Shown: positions 26,743 through 36,191, counted from the stretch's first letter. The stretch: DNA of 64,000 nt from Maritimibacter sp. DP1N21-5 (GCF_019218295.1 NZ_JAHUZF010000004.1:186001-250000); one strand, 5' to 3'. The notes: generated by a model not told the origin, from the sequence alone. Translations and numbers: made by a program.

Positions 26743-28382
26743 GCGCCCTTGTCCGCATTCTGCGCATCATGACCCAAGGCAACCGGGCCGCCTTCTGGCG
26801 GGGTGGGGCACTTGCGACGCTGGTCCTGATCATGGGTGCGGCGCTTCTGGGGCTTTCGGGATGGTTCATCACCGCCACCGCTGTGGCGGGGCTTGCAGGA
26901 ATCGGCATCGCCTTCGACGTATTCCGCCCCTCCGCGATGATCCGCTTCCTCGCTCTGGGCCGCGCCGCCGCCCGCTATGGCGAGCGGCTCCTGACCCATG
27001 ACGCCACGCTGGCGGCCCTCGCGTCCTTGCGAACGACCCTTCTGTCCCGGCTGTCCACCGCCCCCTTCCTGACCCTCGGTCGGCTGCGGGCGGGGGAGGG
27101 GCTCAACCGGATTACGGCGGATGTGGACGCGCTCGACGCGCTGCCCTTGCGCGTGGTTCTGCCCGTGGTCGCGGCTTCCGTCACCGTTACCCTCGCGGCC
27201 GTCATGATCGCATGGCTTGTCGACCCCATGGCGGCACTGCTTCTCTGGGCGGGCTTCACCCTTGGCGGCGGTTTCGTCACGCTTGCCGGCATCCGTCGCG
27301 CGCGCGACCTGTCCACCCGGACCGAGGCCCTGACCCAATCGCACCGCGCCCGGACCATCGACCTTCTCTCCGCCCGCGATGACCTTGTCGCCACCGGTCG
27401 CCTGCCCGAGGCGCTGGCAGTGACTGAGGCGGCCGAGGATGACCGCCACCGCGCCTCGATTGCCCTCGACCGCATCGAACGCGCCACGGGTCGCAACCTG
27501 TCGCTCGTTGCCGGAATGACCCTCGCCGTTGTCGTCTGGCAGACCGGCAGCCTCGTTCTGGCTGGGGACCTTGACCCTGCCCGTGCCGCCATCGCCGTCT
27601 TCGCCGCCCTCGCGCTGGGCGAGGCTCTGATGCCGCTGCGCCGTCTCGCCGCCGAGATGGGACGCCTGACGAGCGCCGCCAAACGGGTGGGCGACCTGTT
27701 GGACCAGTCCAGCGCTCCCGAGAGCACCACCGCGCCGCCCGGGACGTTGCTGCCGCTCGTGGTGTCAGACCTCGCGCTATACCGACCCGGCACCGCCATT
27801 CCCATCGTCTCGGATCTGTCGCTTACCCTCGCCGCCGGAACAACCACGCTTCTCACCGCCCCATCGGGTCAGGGCAAATCCACTCTTCTCGCGGCACTTG
27901 CGGGCCTGATCGACCCGGCCTCGGGCATGGTCACCCTTGGCGGCATGCCGGTCAGTGACTGGCCGGAGGATGCGCTGCGTCGCCGTCTGAGCCTGCTCCC
28001 ACAGCGCGCGGCCCTGATTGCAGGCACGGTGGCTGACAACCTGCGCCTCGCCGCGCCGGAGGCGAGCGACGACGGGCTCTGGCAAGCCCTCGACACCGCT
28101 GCTCTAGCAGAGACTATCCGCACCAAGGGCGGGCTGTCCCTCAAACTCGGCCCCCGTGGCACGGGGCTTTCCGGGGGCGAGGCCCGTCGCCTCGCGCTCG
28201 CGCGCGCGCTCCTTGTCCACCCCGAGGTTCTCCTCCTCGACGAACCGACCGAAGGGCTCGACGCCGCGACCGCCGCGCGCGTTCTTGCGAACCTGCGCCA
28301 AGCCTTGCCCGATGCGGTGCTGGTCATCGCCGCCCATCGCGACACGGATCTCGTTGAGGCTGACGCAATCGTGACGCTCTAA
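26739..28382 (+). CDS. cydC: Thiol reductant ABC exporter subunit CydC
   Basis: A 547-residue partner of CydD with the same layout: transmembrane domain (~1-320) then ATPase with modified Walker A APSGQGKST, signature LSGGEARR and Walker B VLLLDEPTEGLD. The family segment RFLALGRAAARYGERLLTHDA after the second membrane helix is characteristic of CydC. Coupled to cydD by a four-base overlap; cydA begins 143 bases later. Confidence 0.93.
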   Translation: MSALVRILRIMTQGNRAAFWRGGALATLVLIMGAALLGLSGWFITATAVAGLAGIGIAFDVFRPSAMIRFLALGRAAARYGERLLTHDATLAALASLRTTLLSRLSTAPFLTLGRLRAGEGLNRITADVDALDALPLRVVLPVVAASVTVTLAAVMIAWLVDPMAALLLWAGFTLGGGFVTLAGIRRARDLSTRTEALTQSHRARTIDLLSARDDLVATGRLPEALAVTEAAEDDRHRASIALDRIERATGRNLSLVAGMTLAVVVWQTGSLVLAGDLDPARAAIAVFAALALGEALMPLRRLAAEMGRLTSAAKRVGDLLDQSSAPESTTAPPGTLLPLVVSDLALYRPGTAIPIVSDLSLTLAAGTTTLLTAPSGQGKSTLLAALAGLIDPASGMVTLGGMPVSDWPEDALRRRLSLLPQRAALIAGTVADNLRLAAPEASDDGLWQALDTAALAETIRTKGGLSLKLGPRGTGLSGGEARRLALARALLVHPEVLLLDEPTEGLDAATAARVLANLRQALPDAVLVIAAHRDTDLVEADAIVTL

Positions 28383-28524
28383 ACTGCGCCACGGCGTCAC
28401 AGGGGGCAAACCGCCGCATTAAACCTGTCGCGCAGATGCGATATTATCGTTGCACGCGAAGGGGCTTCGGTCCCAAGGATGGTCGTGGCCACGGGTTTTC
28501 CGGTCGCGGCACAGGAGAAACGAT

Positions 28525-30141
28525 ATGGAATTCGGAATCGTGGAGCTGTCACGGCTCCAGTTCGCCCTGACGGCGATGTATCACTTCCTCTTCGTCCCGC
28601 TGACCCTGGGTCTGTCGATCCTCGTGGCGATCATGGAGACGGTCTATGTCATGTCCGGCCGGCCGATCTGGCGGCAGATGACCAAATTCTGGGGCACGCT
28701 CTTCGGGATCAACTTCGTTCTCGGCGTGGCGACCGGCATCACCATGGAGTTCCAGTTCGGGATGAACTGGAGCTACTACAGCCACTACGTCGGCGACGTC
28801 TTCGGCGCGCCGCTGGCCATCGAAGGGCTCATGGCCTTCTTTCTCGAAGCGACCTTCGTGGGTCTCTTCTTCTTCGGCTGGGACAAGCTCTCCAAGGTCG
28901 GACACCTCGTCGTCGCCTGGCTCGTTGCCATCGGCTCGAACTTCTCGGCGCTCTGGATCCTGATCGCCAACGGCTGGATGGTGAACCCGGTCGGGGCCGA
29001 GTTCAATCCCGAGACGATGCGCATGGAGATGACGAACTTCTTCGAAGTCCTCTTCAATCAGGCCGCGCAGTCGAAATTCGTCCACACCGTTTCGGCCGGC
29101 TACGTCACGGCTGCGGTCTTCGTTCTGGGCGTGAGCGCGTGGTATCTTCTGAAGAACCGCCATATCGAGCTTGCCCGCCGCTCCATTGCCGTGGCCTCGG
29201 CGTTCGGTCTCGCCTCGGCGCTGTCGGTCGTCGTCCTTGGAGACGAAAGCGGCTATGCGGCGTCGCATACCCAGAAGATGAAGCTCGCCTCGATCGAAGC
29301 GATGTGGGAAACCCATGACGCCCCCGCGCCCTTCACCCTTTTCGGCATTCCCGACCGAGAGGCGCGCGAGACGCATTACGCCATCGAGATACCGTGGGTC
29401 ATGGGCCTTATCGGCACGCGGTCCCTGACGCAGGAAATCCCGGGAATCAACGAGCTCGAGGCGGAAAGCGTCAACAACATCCGCTCCGGTCTGCGTGCCT
29501 ATGATGCGCTCATGGAAATCCGCGAGATGCGCGACGAGACGCCGGAAGCCACGCGGCTCGTATTCGAGGAAAATTCCGAGAACCTGGGATACGCATTCCT
29601 TCTCTACCGTTATGTCGAGGACCCGCGTGACGCCACTGACGAGCAGATCGCGCAGGCGGCGGAAGACACGATCCCGGGCGTCGGGCCACTCTTCTGGGCC
29701 TTCCGCGTCATGGTGGGACTCGGCTTCATGTTCATCGCCGTGATGCTTTACTTCTTCGCGATGTCGTCCTTCGGGAACATGCGGTTCCACAAGTGGGCGC
29801 TGCGCTCTGCCGTCATCATCATCCCGACGCCATGGATCGCAGCCGAGATGGGCTGGTTCGTCGCCGAATACGGGCGACAGCCCTGGACGGTGGACGGGGT
29901 TTTGCCGACCGCGCTGTCGGTGTCGCGCCTGTCGATCACCGATGTCGCGCTCACGCTGGCGGGGTTCATCGCTTTCTACACCGTCCTCTTCGTGATCGAG
30001 GTGAAGCTCATGCTGAAATACATTCGCCGCGGACCGGTGGAGGACGTCGAGGAAACGCTCGACTGGCGCTACAAGCACGAAGCCCGGCTCAGGTCCTCGG
30101 GTCTGACCGAAGCCCCCCACGTCGACCAACCTGCGGAGTAA
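28525..30141 (+). CDS. cydA: Cytochrome bd ubiquinol oxidase subunit I
   Basis: A 538-residue inner-membrane subunit carrying haems b558, b595 and d; it oxidises ubiquinol and reduces oxygen with high affinity. Near the start is MYHFLFVPLTLG with the conserved haem-ligand His, and KFVHTVSAGYV carries the b558 His. The quinol loop region is long, in line with the E. coli-type oxidase length (~520). The ATG at 28525 follows ACAGGAGAAACGAT. I saw no FNR half-site pair upstream, so oxygen control may use another regulator. Confidence 0.96.
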   Translation: MEFGIVELSRLQFALTAMYHFLFVPLTLGLSILVAIMETVYVMSGRPIWRQMTKFWGTLFGINFVLGVATGITMEFQFGMNWSYYSHYVGDVFGAPLAIEGLMAFFLEATFVGLFFFGWDKLSKVGHLVVAWLVAIGSNFSALWILIANGWMVNPVGAEFNPETMRMEMTNFFEVLFNQAAQSKFVHTVSAGYVTAAVFVLGVSAWYLLKNRHIELARRSIAVASAFGLASALSVVVLGDESGYAASHTQKMKLASIEAMWETHDAPAPFTLFGIPDREARETHYAIEIPWVMGLIGTRSLTQEIPGINELEAESVNNIRSGLRAYDALMEIREMRDETPEATRLVFEENSENLGYAFLLYRYVEDPRDATDEQIAQAAEDTIPGVGPLFWAFRVMVGLGFMFIAVMLYFFAMSSFGNMRFHKWALRSAVIIIPTPWIAAEMGWFVAEYGRQPWTVDGVLPTALSVSRLSITDVALTLAGFIAFYTVLFVIEVKLMLKYIRRGPVEDVEETLDWRYKHEARLRSSGLTEAPHVDQPAE

Positions 30142-30145
30142 GCCC

Positions 30146-31306
30146 ATGATCCTGCATGAATTCGTCAGTTTCGAGTTCCTCCGCGTCGCCTGGTGGGTGC
30201 TGCTGGGCGTGCTGCTCATCGGCTTCGCCCTTACAGACGGGTTCGACATGGGGGTGGGCGCGCTCCTTCCGTTCATCGGCAAGACCGACGTGGAGCGCCG
30301 CGTGATCATCAACACCGTCGGCCCGGTGTGGGAGGGCAACCAGGTCTGGTTCATCCTGGGCGGTGGCGCGATCTTCGCCGCATGGCCGCCGCTCTATGCG
30401 GTGAGCTTTTCGGGATTCTACCTCGCGATGTTCCTGATCCTGGCGGCGCTGATCGTCCGACCCGTGGCCTTCAAGTATCGCTCGAAACGCGAAGACCCCG
30501 TCTGGCGCAACCGCTGGGACTGGGCGCTTTTCGCCGGTGGGGCGGTGCCCGCCACCGTCTTCGGGGTCGCGGTGGGCAACGTGTTGCAGGGCGTGCCTTT
30601 CTATCTGACCGACAGCCTCGTCCCGATGTATGAAGGCGGTGCCTTCGGCAAGCTGTTCGCGCTTCTCAACCCCTTCGCGCTGCTCGCGGGCCTCGTCTCG
30701 ATCTCGATGCTCACAATGCATGGCGCGGCCTGGCTCGGGCTCAAGGCCGATGGGGTGATCGCAACTCGGGCCCGCCGGGTGGGCGTGGTCGCGGGTCTTG
30801 TCGCCGCTGCGGCCTATGCGCTCGCCGGTGTCTGGCTCTGGCTCGGGATCGACGGCTATCAGTTCGTGAACGAGGTCGCAAAGGACGGCCCTTCCAACCC
30901 GCTCTACAACGAGGTCATCCGCACGGGCACCTGGTTCGACGCCTATGCCAAAAGGCCCTGGGCGATGATCGCGCCGATCTTCGGGTTCCTCGGGATCGGG
31001 CTCGCCATCCTGGGGCTGCGCGCCGGGCGGGGGGGAACGACGCTCCTCGCTTCCAAACTCGGGATCTTCGGGATCATCGCTTCGGTGGGCACGGTGATGT
31101 TCCCCTTCATCCTGCCCTCGACCGTGGACCCGGATTCCTCGCTCACGGTCTGGGACGCGTCATCCAGTCACCTCACGCTTTTCATCATGCTGGTCGCCAC
31201 GGCGATCTTTCTGCCGATCATCTTGGCCTATACGGCCTGGGTCTACAAAGTGCTCTGGGGCAAGGTCACGGAGGAAGACGTGACCGGTTCCGGGCATAGT
31301 TACTAG
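30146..31306 (+). CDS. cydB: Cytochrome bd ubiquinol oxidase subunit II
   Basis: A 386-residue membrane subunit pairing with CydA. Family features are the N-terminal LLIGFALTDGFDMGVGALLPF, GPVWEGNQVWFILGGGAIFAAWP and about eight to nine membrane segments. It starts four bases after cydA, and its stop codon is embedded in the ribosome site of cydX, so the three are one transcript. Confidence 0.96.
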   Translation: MILHEFVSFEFLRVAWWVLLGVLLIGFALTDGFDMGVGALLPFIGKTDVERRVIINTVGPVWEGNQVWFILGGGAIFAAWPPLYAVSFSGFYLAMFLILAALIVRPVAFKYRSKREDPVWRNRWDWALFAGGAVPATVFGVAVGNVLQGVPFYLTDSLVPMYEGGAFGKLFALLNPFALLAGLVSISMLTMHGAAWLGLKADGVIATRARRVGVVAGLVAAAAYALAGVWLWLGIDGYQFVNEVAKDGPSNPLYNEVIRTGTWFDAYAKRPWAMIAPIFGFLGIGLAILGLRAGRGGTTLLASKLGIFGIIASVGTVMFPFILPSTVDPDSSLTVWDASSSHLTLFIMLVATAIFLPIILAYTAWVYKVLWGKVTEEDVTGSGHSY

Positions 31307-31318
31307 GAGGGCCGCAAC

Positions 31319-31462
31319 ATGTGGTATTTCGCTTGGCTTTTGGGGCTTCCCCTCGCCGCCCTCTTCGCCGTGCTCAACGCCATGTGGCTTGAACTGCGCG
31401 AGGACCAGCGCCTCGCCGAAGAGGGCGACGCGCGGGAGCGGGAGAAGCGTGGCGTGCGCTGA
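31319..31462 (+). CDS. cydX: Cytochrome bd small subunit CydX
   Basis: A 47-residue single-span membrane peptide, beginning MWYFAWLLGLPLAALFAVLN with the W-Y-F-AW-LG pattern of CydX, followed by a charged tail rich in Glu and Arg. CydX stabilises the haem groups of cytochrome bd. A strong AGGAGG site overlaps the cydB stop and lies eight bases before the ATG. It is too short for default gene-length cut-offs and easily missed. Confidence 0.93.
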   Translation: MWYFAWLLGLPLAALFAVLNAMWLELREDQRLAEEGDAREREKRGVR

Positions 31463-31465
31463 GGT

Positions 31466-32473
31466 CTAGCTCGCAATCCGTTCCGTATTGAGAGCCTGCA
31501 TCGCCTGGGCCCCGATCTCGAACGACCGGCACCGTGCAGCGTGGTCGTGGATCATGCCGGTGAGGATGATCTCGTCGGGACGGTAGCGTTCGATCAGCGC
31601 GGCCAGTTGCGATTGCACCCGCGCGGGGCCTCCGACGGCGGTGATCCGCAGCATTTGGTTCACCATCGCCTGTTCATCGGGCGTCGCGACGAGGCCGAAG
31701 TCGTCAACGGGTTTGGGCAATTTCCCCCGCATCTCGCCGCGCCGGATCTTGAGAAAACTCTGCTGCATCGAGGTGCGCAGTCGCGCCGCCTCGTCATCCG
31801 TGTCGGCGGCGAAGAGGTTCGCGGCGAGGATGAAATGCGGCTTCTCGATCTGTCCGGGTTTGAAATCCCGACGATAGATATAGGCGGCGTCGTCCAGCGC
31901 GTCGGGCGCGAAGTGGCTGGCAAAGGCATAGGGCAGGCCCAGATGCGCGGCCAATTGTGCGCCGAACAGCGACGAGCCAAGCATGTAGATCGGCACCTCA
32001 GTGCCTTCGCCCGGAACGGCAAGGATGCGCTGGCCCGGCTGCGGCGGCGCGAGATAGCCTATCAGTTCGACCACGTCCTCGGGGAAGGTGTCCGCCTGCT
32101 GCATCATCCGGCGCAGCGCCCGCGCGGTCGCCATGTCGGTCCCCGGCGCGCGCCCGAGGCCAAGGTCGATCCGGTCGGGGTAGAGCGTGGCCAGGGTCCC
32201 GAACTGCTCGGCCACCATGAGCGGGGCGTGGTTGGGCAACATGATGCCTCCGGCACCGACGCGGATGGTTTTCGTCTTCCCGGCGACATGGCCGATCACG
32301 ATCGAGGTCGCCGCGCTCGCGATCCCGGTGGTGTTGTGGTGCTCGGCGAACCAGTAACGGGTGTAACCCTGCGCTTCCGCGTTCTGGGCGAGGTCCACGG
32401 AATTGGCGAGCGCGTCGGCCGCAGTGAAACCTTCGGGAATCGGGGCCAGATCGAGGATGGAATAGGCGGTCAT
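31466..32473 (-). CDS. LLM-class flavin-dependent oxidoreductase (luciferase-like)
   Basis: A 335-residue bacterial-luciferase-family TIM barrel similar to E. coli YhbW. Motifs include [48 protein letters not shown] and the C-terminal nitropropane-like [13 protein letters not shown]. These enzymes use FMNH2 to oxygenate small molecules; the substrate is not readable. The start is backed by AAGGAGAGACC. The stop lies three bases from that of cydX on the other strand. A palindromic repeat (32586-32617) lies about 110 bases upstream of the start. Confidence 0.91.
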   Translation of the reverse strand: MTAYSILDLAPIPEGFTAADALANSVDLAQNAEAQGYTRYWFAEHHNTTGIASAATSIVIGHVAGKTKTIRVGAGGIMLPNHAPLMVAEQFGTLATLYPDRIDLGLGRAPGTDMATARALRRMMQQADTFPEDVVELIGYLAPPQPGQRILAVPGEGTEVPIYMLGSSLFGAQLAAHLGLPYAFASHFAPDALDDAAYIYRRDFKPGQIEKPHFILAANLFAADTDDEAARLRTSMQQSFLKIRRGEMRGKLPKPVDDFGLVATPDEQAMVNQMLRITAVGGPARVQSQLAALIERYRPDEIILTGMIHDHAARCRSFEIGAQAMQALNTERIAS

Positions 32474-32585
32474 GGTCTCTCCTTCTTGGGCGTGGCGGGG
32501 GGTCGTGCCGGGCCGTCGCCATCGCGTTGTGGGAGAAACTATGTGTTGAGAGGGGATGGTGAAAGAGGCGGTCCCCGGTCGGGAG

Positions 32586-32617
32586 TTCCGGGATTCTAGA
32601 AATCCGGAATCCCGGAA
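32586..32617. repeat. Palindromic element TTCCGGGATTC-N10-GAATCCCGGAA (copy 2)
   Basis: Perfect 11-bp inverted arms around a 10-base centre, followed by GCCTGAAAA. It shares the arm CCGGGATTC and the flank AAGYCTGAAA with the element at 6493-6520. It is in the 290-base space between the LLM gene and the LytTR gene; the rest of that space holds nothing I can name. Confidence 0.6.
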
Positions 32618-32764
32618 GCCTGAAAAGGTATAGAAATCATCGTGTTACAGACCACGTGCGGGCCGAAAGTGTTAATCTGTGCATTCCTGAAGCATGCATT
32701 GCCGACTTGTGCGCCATTTGCGGACTGGGTCCGAGCCACGACCTCGCGCCATGGCACGCGCTCG

Positions 32765-33622
32765 TCAGCCCGCCTCGAGCGCCTTCGTCAGCGGCTCGAC
32801 GTTCGGGCGGCTGACCGGCAGGACCTCGCCATTCTTCAGCCTGACCCGCACCTTGCGTCCCTCGCGTTCGAGTGACTCCACCGCGTCGAAGGCGATCCAG
32901 TGTGACCTGTGGATCTGCATCCCGGGATAGCCGTTCAACTCGGCGATTGCGTCCGACATCCGCTTCAGGATCCTGTCGCTTCCACCTTCCGTGACCACAT
33001 CGAGGTAGTGGTCCTGCGTCGTGATCGAAATGATCGACCGCCCAAGTTCCTCGGGCAGGTTGCGCAGGAACAGGGGCGGCTCTTTTGGCCTCGCCGCCGC
33101 GTGGCCGTTTGCTTTCGATACAGGAACGTCGTGCGCTCCGTTCGCCCCGCCCGGCTCCGGGAAGAGGGAGGCGGTTTCCGACTTCGCGACTTCGGCGCGC
33201 GCGGCGCTGAACAGGATTTCGCGCTCGCGCGCCTGCGCCCTGGGGCGTACGTAATGCTCCATGATCCCGACGCCGATCCCGACCAGGCTCACGAAGACCC
33301 AGCGAAAGCCCAGACCGTAAAGCGTGAACTCCGAGCCCCGAAACGCAACGTCGAGCGCCAAAACAGTCGCCGCGCCGAATGGGCCCGCGGCCGTCGCGCC
33401 AAGCACGATGGCCACGACGGGGAAGCGCCGCAACGCAGGCAAACCACCGAACCACTCGATGGCAACGATCATAAAGGCCGAAATCGCCACGATACTGACG
33501 CCCCAGTATGCGATCCTGTGCATCAGGCCGAGCGTCTGGAAGGTATCGAAGGGTCCGGTCACGGCGGCGATAGCCACCATGTACAGTACGACCGACAACT
33601 TGCGCTTGATCCCCGCCTTCAT
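32765..33622 (-). CDS. Membrane-bound LytTR-domain transcriptional regulator
   Basis: A ~285-residue protein with four predicted membrane helices (~8-120), a linker rich in Ala and Pro (~125-185) and a C-terminal LytTR DNA-binding domain (~187-285) with SIITTQDHYL-like SIISITTQDHYLDVV, IHRSHWIAFDAVE and a final LPVSRPNVEPL. LytTR domains bind direct repeats with beta-strands. A membrane-anchored form suggests direct sensing at the membrane without a kinase. The start is uncertain: ATG at 33622 or TTG at 33640, neither with a strong ribosome site. Divergent from the GMC oxidoreductase. Confidence 0.87.
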   Translation of the reverse strand: MKAGIKRKLSVVLYMVAIAAVTGPFDTFQTLGLMHRIAYWGVSIVAISAFMIVAIEWFGGLPALRRFPVVAIVLGATAAGPFGAATVLALDVAFRGSEFTLYGLGFRWVFVSLVGIGVGIMEHYVRPRAQAREREILFSAARAEVAKSETASLFPEPGGANGAHDVPVSKANGHAAARPKEPPLFLRNLPEELGRSIISITTQDHYLDVVTEGGSDRILKRMSDAIAELNGYPGMQIHRSHWIAFDAVESLEREGRKVRVRLKNGEVLPVSRPNVEPLTKALEAG

Positions 33623-33650
33623 GTGGACGAGATAGCGCAAGGTATGTGAC

Positions 33651-33670
33651 TGAGCAATTGCTCAAGCAAT
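33651..33670. promoter_or_regulatory. Overlapping palindromes between LytTR and GMC genes
   Basis: A perfect 14-bp palindrome TGAGCAATTGCTCA (33651-33664) overlaps a second inverted repeat ATTGCT-CA-AGCAAT (33657-33670). A third, TTGCA-A-TGCAA, is at 33734-33744 next to the GMC ribosome site. The location in a divergent promoter suggests operators. Confidence 0.5.
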
Positions 33671-33756
33671 AAACCCTTTGTTTTGTTGGTTTTTGCACAG
33701 CACGATGCGATGGCGCGAACAGGAATTTGCGTTTTGCAATGCAAGGAGGTGTCACG

Positions 33757-35358
33757 ATGCAACCTGAGGAAGAATGGGACTACATCGTGGTCGGCGCAGG
33801 CACGGCCGGATGCGTTCTGGCGAACCGCTTGTCCGAAGATCCGGCGACTCGGGTGCTCCTGATCGAAGCGGGCGGACGCGACAGCTATCCCTGGATCCAT
33901 GTGCCGGTGGGCTACCTCTATACCATGGGCAACCCGCGCACCGACTGGATGATGCGCACGGCCGAGGAGCCGGGCCTCAATGGCCGGTCGCTCGCCTATC
34001 CGCGTGGCAAGGTGCTGGGAGGCTGCACCTCGATCAACGGCATGATCTATATGCGCGGGCAGGCGGCCGATTACGACCACTGGCGCCAGCTTGGCAATGT
34101 CGGCTGGGGATGGGACGACGTCCTGCCTTTCTTCAAGGCCTCCGAAGACCACCACGCCGGCACGAGCGAGCTTCACGGCGGGGGCGGTGAATGGAAAGTG
34201 CAGAAGCAGCGCCTGCGCTGGCCGATCCTCGAAAGCGTTCGCGACGCGGCCGTCCAGTTCGGCATTCCGCTGTCCGACGACTTCAACGACGGATTGAATG
34301 AGGGCGTCGGCTTCTTCGAGGTGAACCAGAACCGGGGCGTGCGCTGGTCCACCGCCAAGGCCTTTCTGCGGCCCGCCATGAAGCGCCCGAACCTGCGCGT
34401 CGTGACCCATGCGCTGGCCGAGGGTCTTGTCATCGAGGGTCGCCGCGCGGTCGGTCTGCGCTGGTCGGTCCACGGCACCCCGCACAAGGCCCGTGCTACG
34501 CGCGAAGTGATCCTCGCCGCCGGGTCGATCAATTCACCCAAGCTGCTCGAGCTGTCCGGCATCGGCGATCCAGAAGTCCTGTCCCGGTTCGGCATTCCCG
34601 TCGCGCATGACCTGCCGGGTGTCGGCAAGAACCTTCAGGACCATCTCCAGATCCGCACCGCCTATCGCGTGAAGAACGCGCAGACATTGAACGAGAAAAC
34701 AAATTCGCTCATCGGCAGAATGGGCATGGGCCTGCGCTATGCCCTGACGCGCTCTGGACCGCTCTCAATGGCGCCCTCGCAGCTGGGCATCTTCACGCGG
34801 TCTGACGAAACCGTCGCGACGCCGGATCTCGAATACCACGTCCAGCCCCTGACCACCGACAAGCTGGGCGATCCGCTGCATCCCTTTCCGGGTGTCACGG
34901 TGTCGGTCTGCAACCTGCGTCCGGAAAGCCGGGGCACGAGCCATATCCGCTCCCGCGACCCGGCCGAGCAGCCCGACATCCGGCTGGGCTATCTCAGCGC
35001 CGAGCGCGACAGGCTGGTCGCCGTCAAGGCGGTGCAACAGGCGCGCGCCCTGATGCGGATGCCGGCCATGGCGCAATATGAGCCCGACGAGTTCCTGCCC
35101 GGCCCATCCTGCGAAACCGACGCCGACCTCCTGCGTGGCGTGGGAGACATCGCCTCGACCATCTTCCACCCGGTCGGCACCACAAGGATGGGGACGGACC
35201 CGATGGCTGTCGTGGATCACGACCTGCGGGTCCATGGCATGGGGGGCCTGCGCGTGGTGGACGCCGGAGTGATGCCCACGATCGTGTCGGGCAACACCGC
35301 GTCGCCGACCGTAATGATCGCGGAAAAGGCCGCCGCCGCGATCCGTGGGGAACACTGA
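33757..35358 (+). CDS. GMC-family FAD-dependent oxidoreductase (choline/alcohol dehydrogenase type)
   Basis: A 533-residue flavoprotein. The FAD fold YIVVGAGTAGCVLANRLSED, GMC signature 1 (GKVLGGCTSINGMIYMRG), signature 2 (GSINSPKLLELSGIG), the catalytic His in TIFHPVGTTRMG and the C-terminal SGNTASPTVMIAEKAA with the Asn of the active pair are all present. It oxidises an alcohol, choline-like or polyol substrate; which is unknown. AAGGAGGTGTCACG fixes the ATG at 33757. No betB or betI is next to it, so BetA is not claimed. Possibly controlled by the divergent LytTR protein. Confidence 0.92.
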   Translation: MQPEEEWDYIVVGAGTAGCVLANRLSEDPATRVLLIEAGGRDSYPWIHVPVGYLYTMGNPRTDWMMRTAEEPGLNGRSLAYPRGKVLGGCTSINGMIYMRGQAADYDHWRQLGNVGWGWDDVLPFFKASEDHHAGTSELHGGGGEWKVQKQRLRWPILESVRDAAVQFGIPLSDDFNDGLNEGVGFFEVNQNRGVRWSTAKAFLRPAMKRPNLRVVTHALAEGLVIEGRRAVGLRWSVHGTPHKARATREVILAAGSINSPKLLELSGIGDPEVLSRFGIPVAHDLPGVGKNLQDHLQIRTAYRVKNAQTLNEKTNSLIGRMGMGLRYALTRSGPLSMAPSQLGIFTRSDETVATPDLEYHVQPLTTDKLGDPLHPFPGVTVSVCNLRPESRGTSHIRSRDPAEQPDIRLGYLSAERDRLVAVKAVQQARALMRMPAMAQYEPDEFLPGPSCETDADLLRGVGDIASTIFHPVGTTRMGTDPMAVVDHDLRVHGMGGLRVVDAGVMPTIVSGNTASPTVMIAEKAAAAIRGEH

Positions 35359-35438
35359 AGGCCGCGCCAACGCCGCTCGTTACTGCCCGGTTCGAGGCGC
35401 GCGCGCCCCTGTTCGCTCCGACGCTGCGGATGTCATGT

Positions 35439-35535
35439 GCAAATCGTGCAAGTCGCGAGTCCATAAGCGACTCAGAACATTGGCAAATCGTGAATAGTTC
35501 AGATTGTCCTTTACAGGAGTCAACGAAAAGTTGAC
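35439..35535. promoter_or_regulatory. Repeat-rich intergenic region upstream of the YbjN gene
   Basis: Within the 281-base gap 35359-35639 lie a direct repeat GCAAATCGTG (35439-35448 and 35483-35492), an inverted repeat AGTCGC-N10-GCGACT (35451-35472) between its copies, and a hairpin GTCAAC-GAAAA-GTTGAC (35519-35535). The region is richer in A and T than its flanks. These look like regulator sites and promoter elements for the YbjN gene. Confidence 0.4.
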
Positions 35536-35639
35536 GATATGTGGTAGGGACATGGCGCATCAGACGCCAAACCCTGTACAGGCACCGAGTCCTAGCGTTT
35601 CTGCATCCGCGAGGGCTCACCGAGCAGAAGGGGCAAGCC

Positions 35640-36143
35640 ATGGCGGCGACCGAGCATTATCTCGAAAGCGAAGACCTGCATCCAATCGACATCGTTGAAA
35701 CTCTGGCCGAACACCACGCCTGGGATTTCGACCGCGTCGGGGACGATCAGATTGCCATGGCTGTCGAAGGACAGTGGCGCACCTATTCGATCACGCTCGC
35801 GTGGTCGCCCTACGACGAGACTTTGCGCCTGATCTGCACCTTCGAAATGGAGCCGCCGGAGCATCGTCTTCCGCAGCTCTACGAAGCGCTCAACGCGACC
35901 AACGACATGGTCTGGGACGGCGCTTTCACCTACTGGCACGAACAGCGCCTCATGGTCTTCCGTTACGGTCTCGTTCTGGCCGGGGGTCTGATCGCGGGCA
36001 CGGAACAGCTTGGGCGGCTCATCTCCTCCGCCGTGGGCAACTGTGAACGCTTCTACCCGGCCTTCCAACTGGTCAACTGGAGCGACAAGAGCGTGGACGC
36101 GGCCATGCAGGTGGCGATGGCCGAAGCCTACGGCCGGGCCTGA
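35640..36143 (+). CDS. YbjN domain-containing protein
   Basis: A 167-residue cytosolic protein of the YbjN type (type III secretion chaperone-like fold). Typical segments are IDIVETLAEHHAWDFDR, WSPYDETLRLICTFEM, LYEALNATNDMVWDGAFTYW and MVFRYGLVL. Family members are linked to stress and motility regulation in enterobacteria, but the mechanism is unclear. The ATG at 35640 follows AGAAGGGGCAAGCC; the open frame extends 99 bases upstream without a site. Monocistronic, followed by a hairpin. Confidence 0.88.
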   Translation: MAATEHYLESEDLHPIDIVETLAEHHAWDFDRVGDDQIAMAVEGQWRTYSITLAWSPYDETLRLICTFEMEPPEHRLPQLYEALNATNDMVWDGAFTYWHEQRLMVFRYGLVLAGGLIAGTEQLGRLISSAVGNCERFYPAFQLVNWSDKSVDAAMQVAMAEAYGRA

Positions 36144-36169
36144 CACTGGGAAGGGTTTCATACGGGCAG

Positions 36170-36191
36170 CGGGGGGGCTTCGGTCCCCCCG
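36170..36191 (+). terminator. GC hairpin after YbjN gene
   Basis: Stem CGGGGGG / CCCCCCG closing over a C(TTCG)G tetraloop, 26 bases after the YbjN stop. It lacks a T-tract, so termination efficiency is uncertain. Confidence 0.6.

Noticed and set aside
28383..28524. FNR/Anr box upstream of cydA
   Set aside because: No TTGAT-N4-ATCAA or close variant is present in the 142-base gap.
33757..35358. Choline dehydrogenase (betA)
   Set aside because: GMC motifs alone do not define the substrate, and no betB, betI or choline transporter gene is adjacent.
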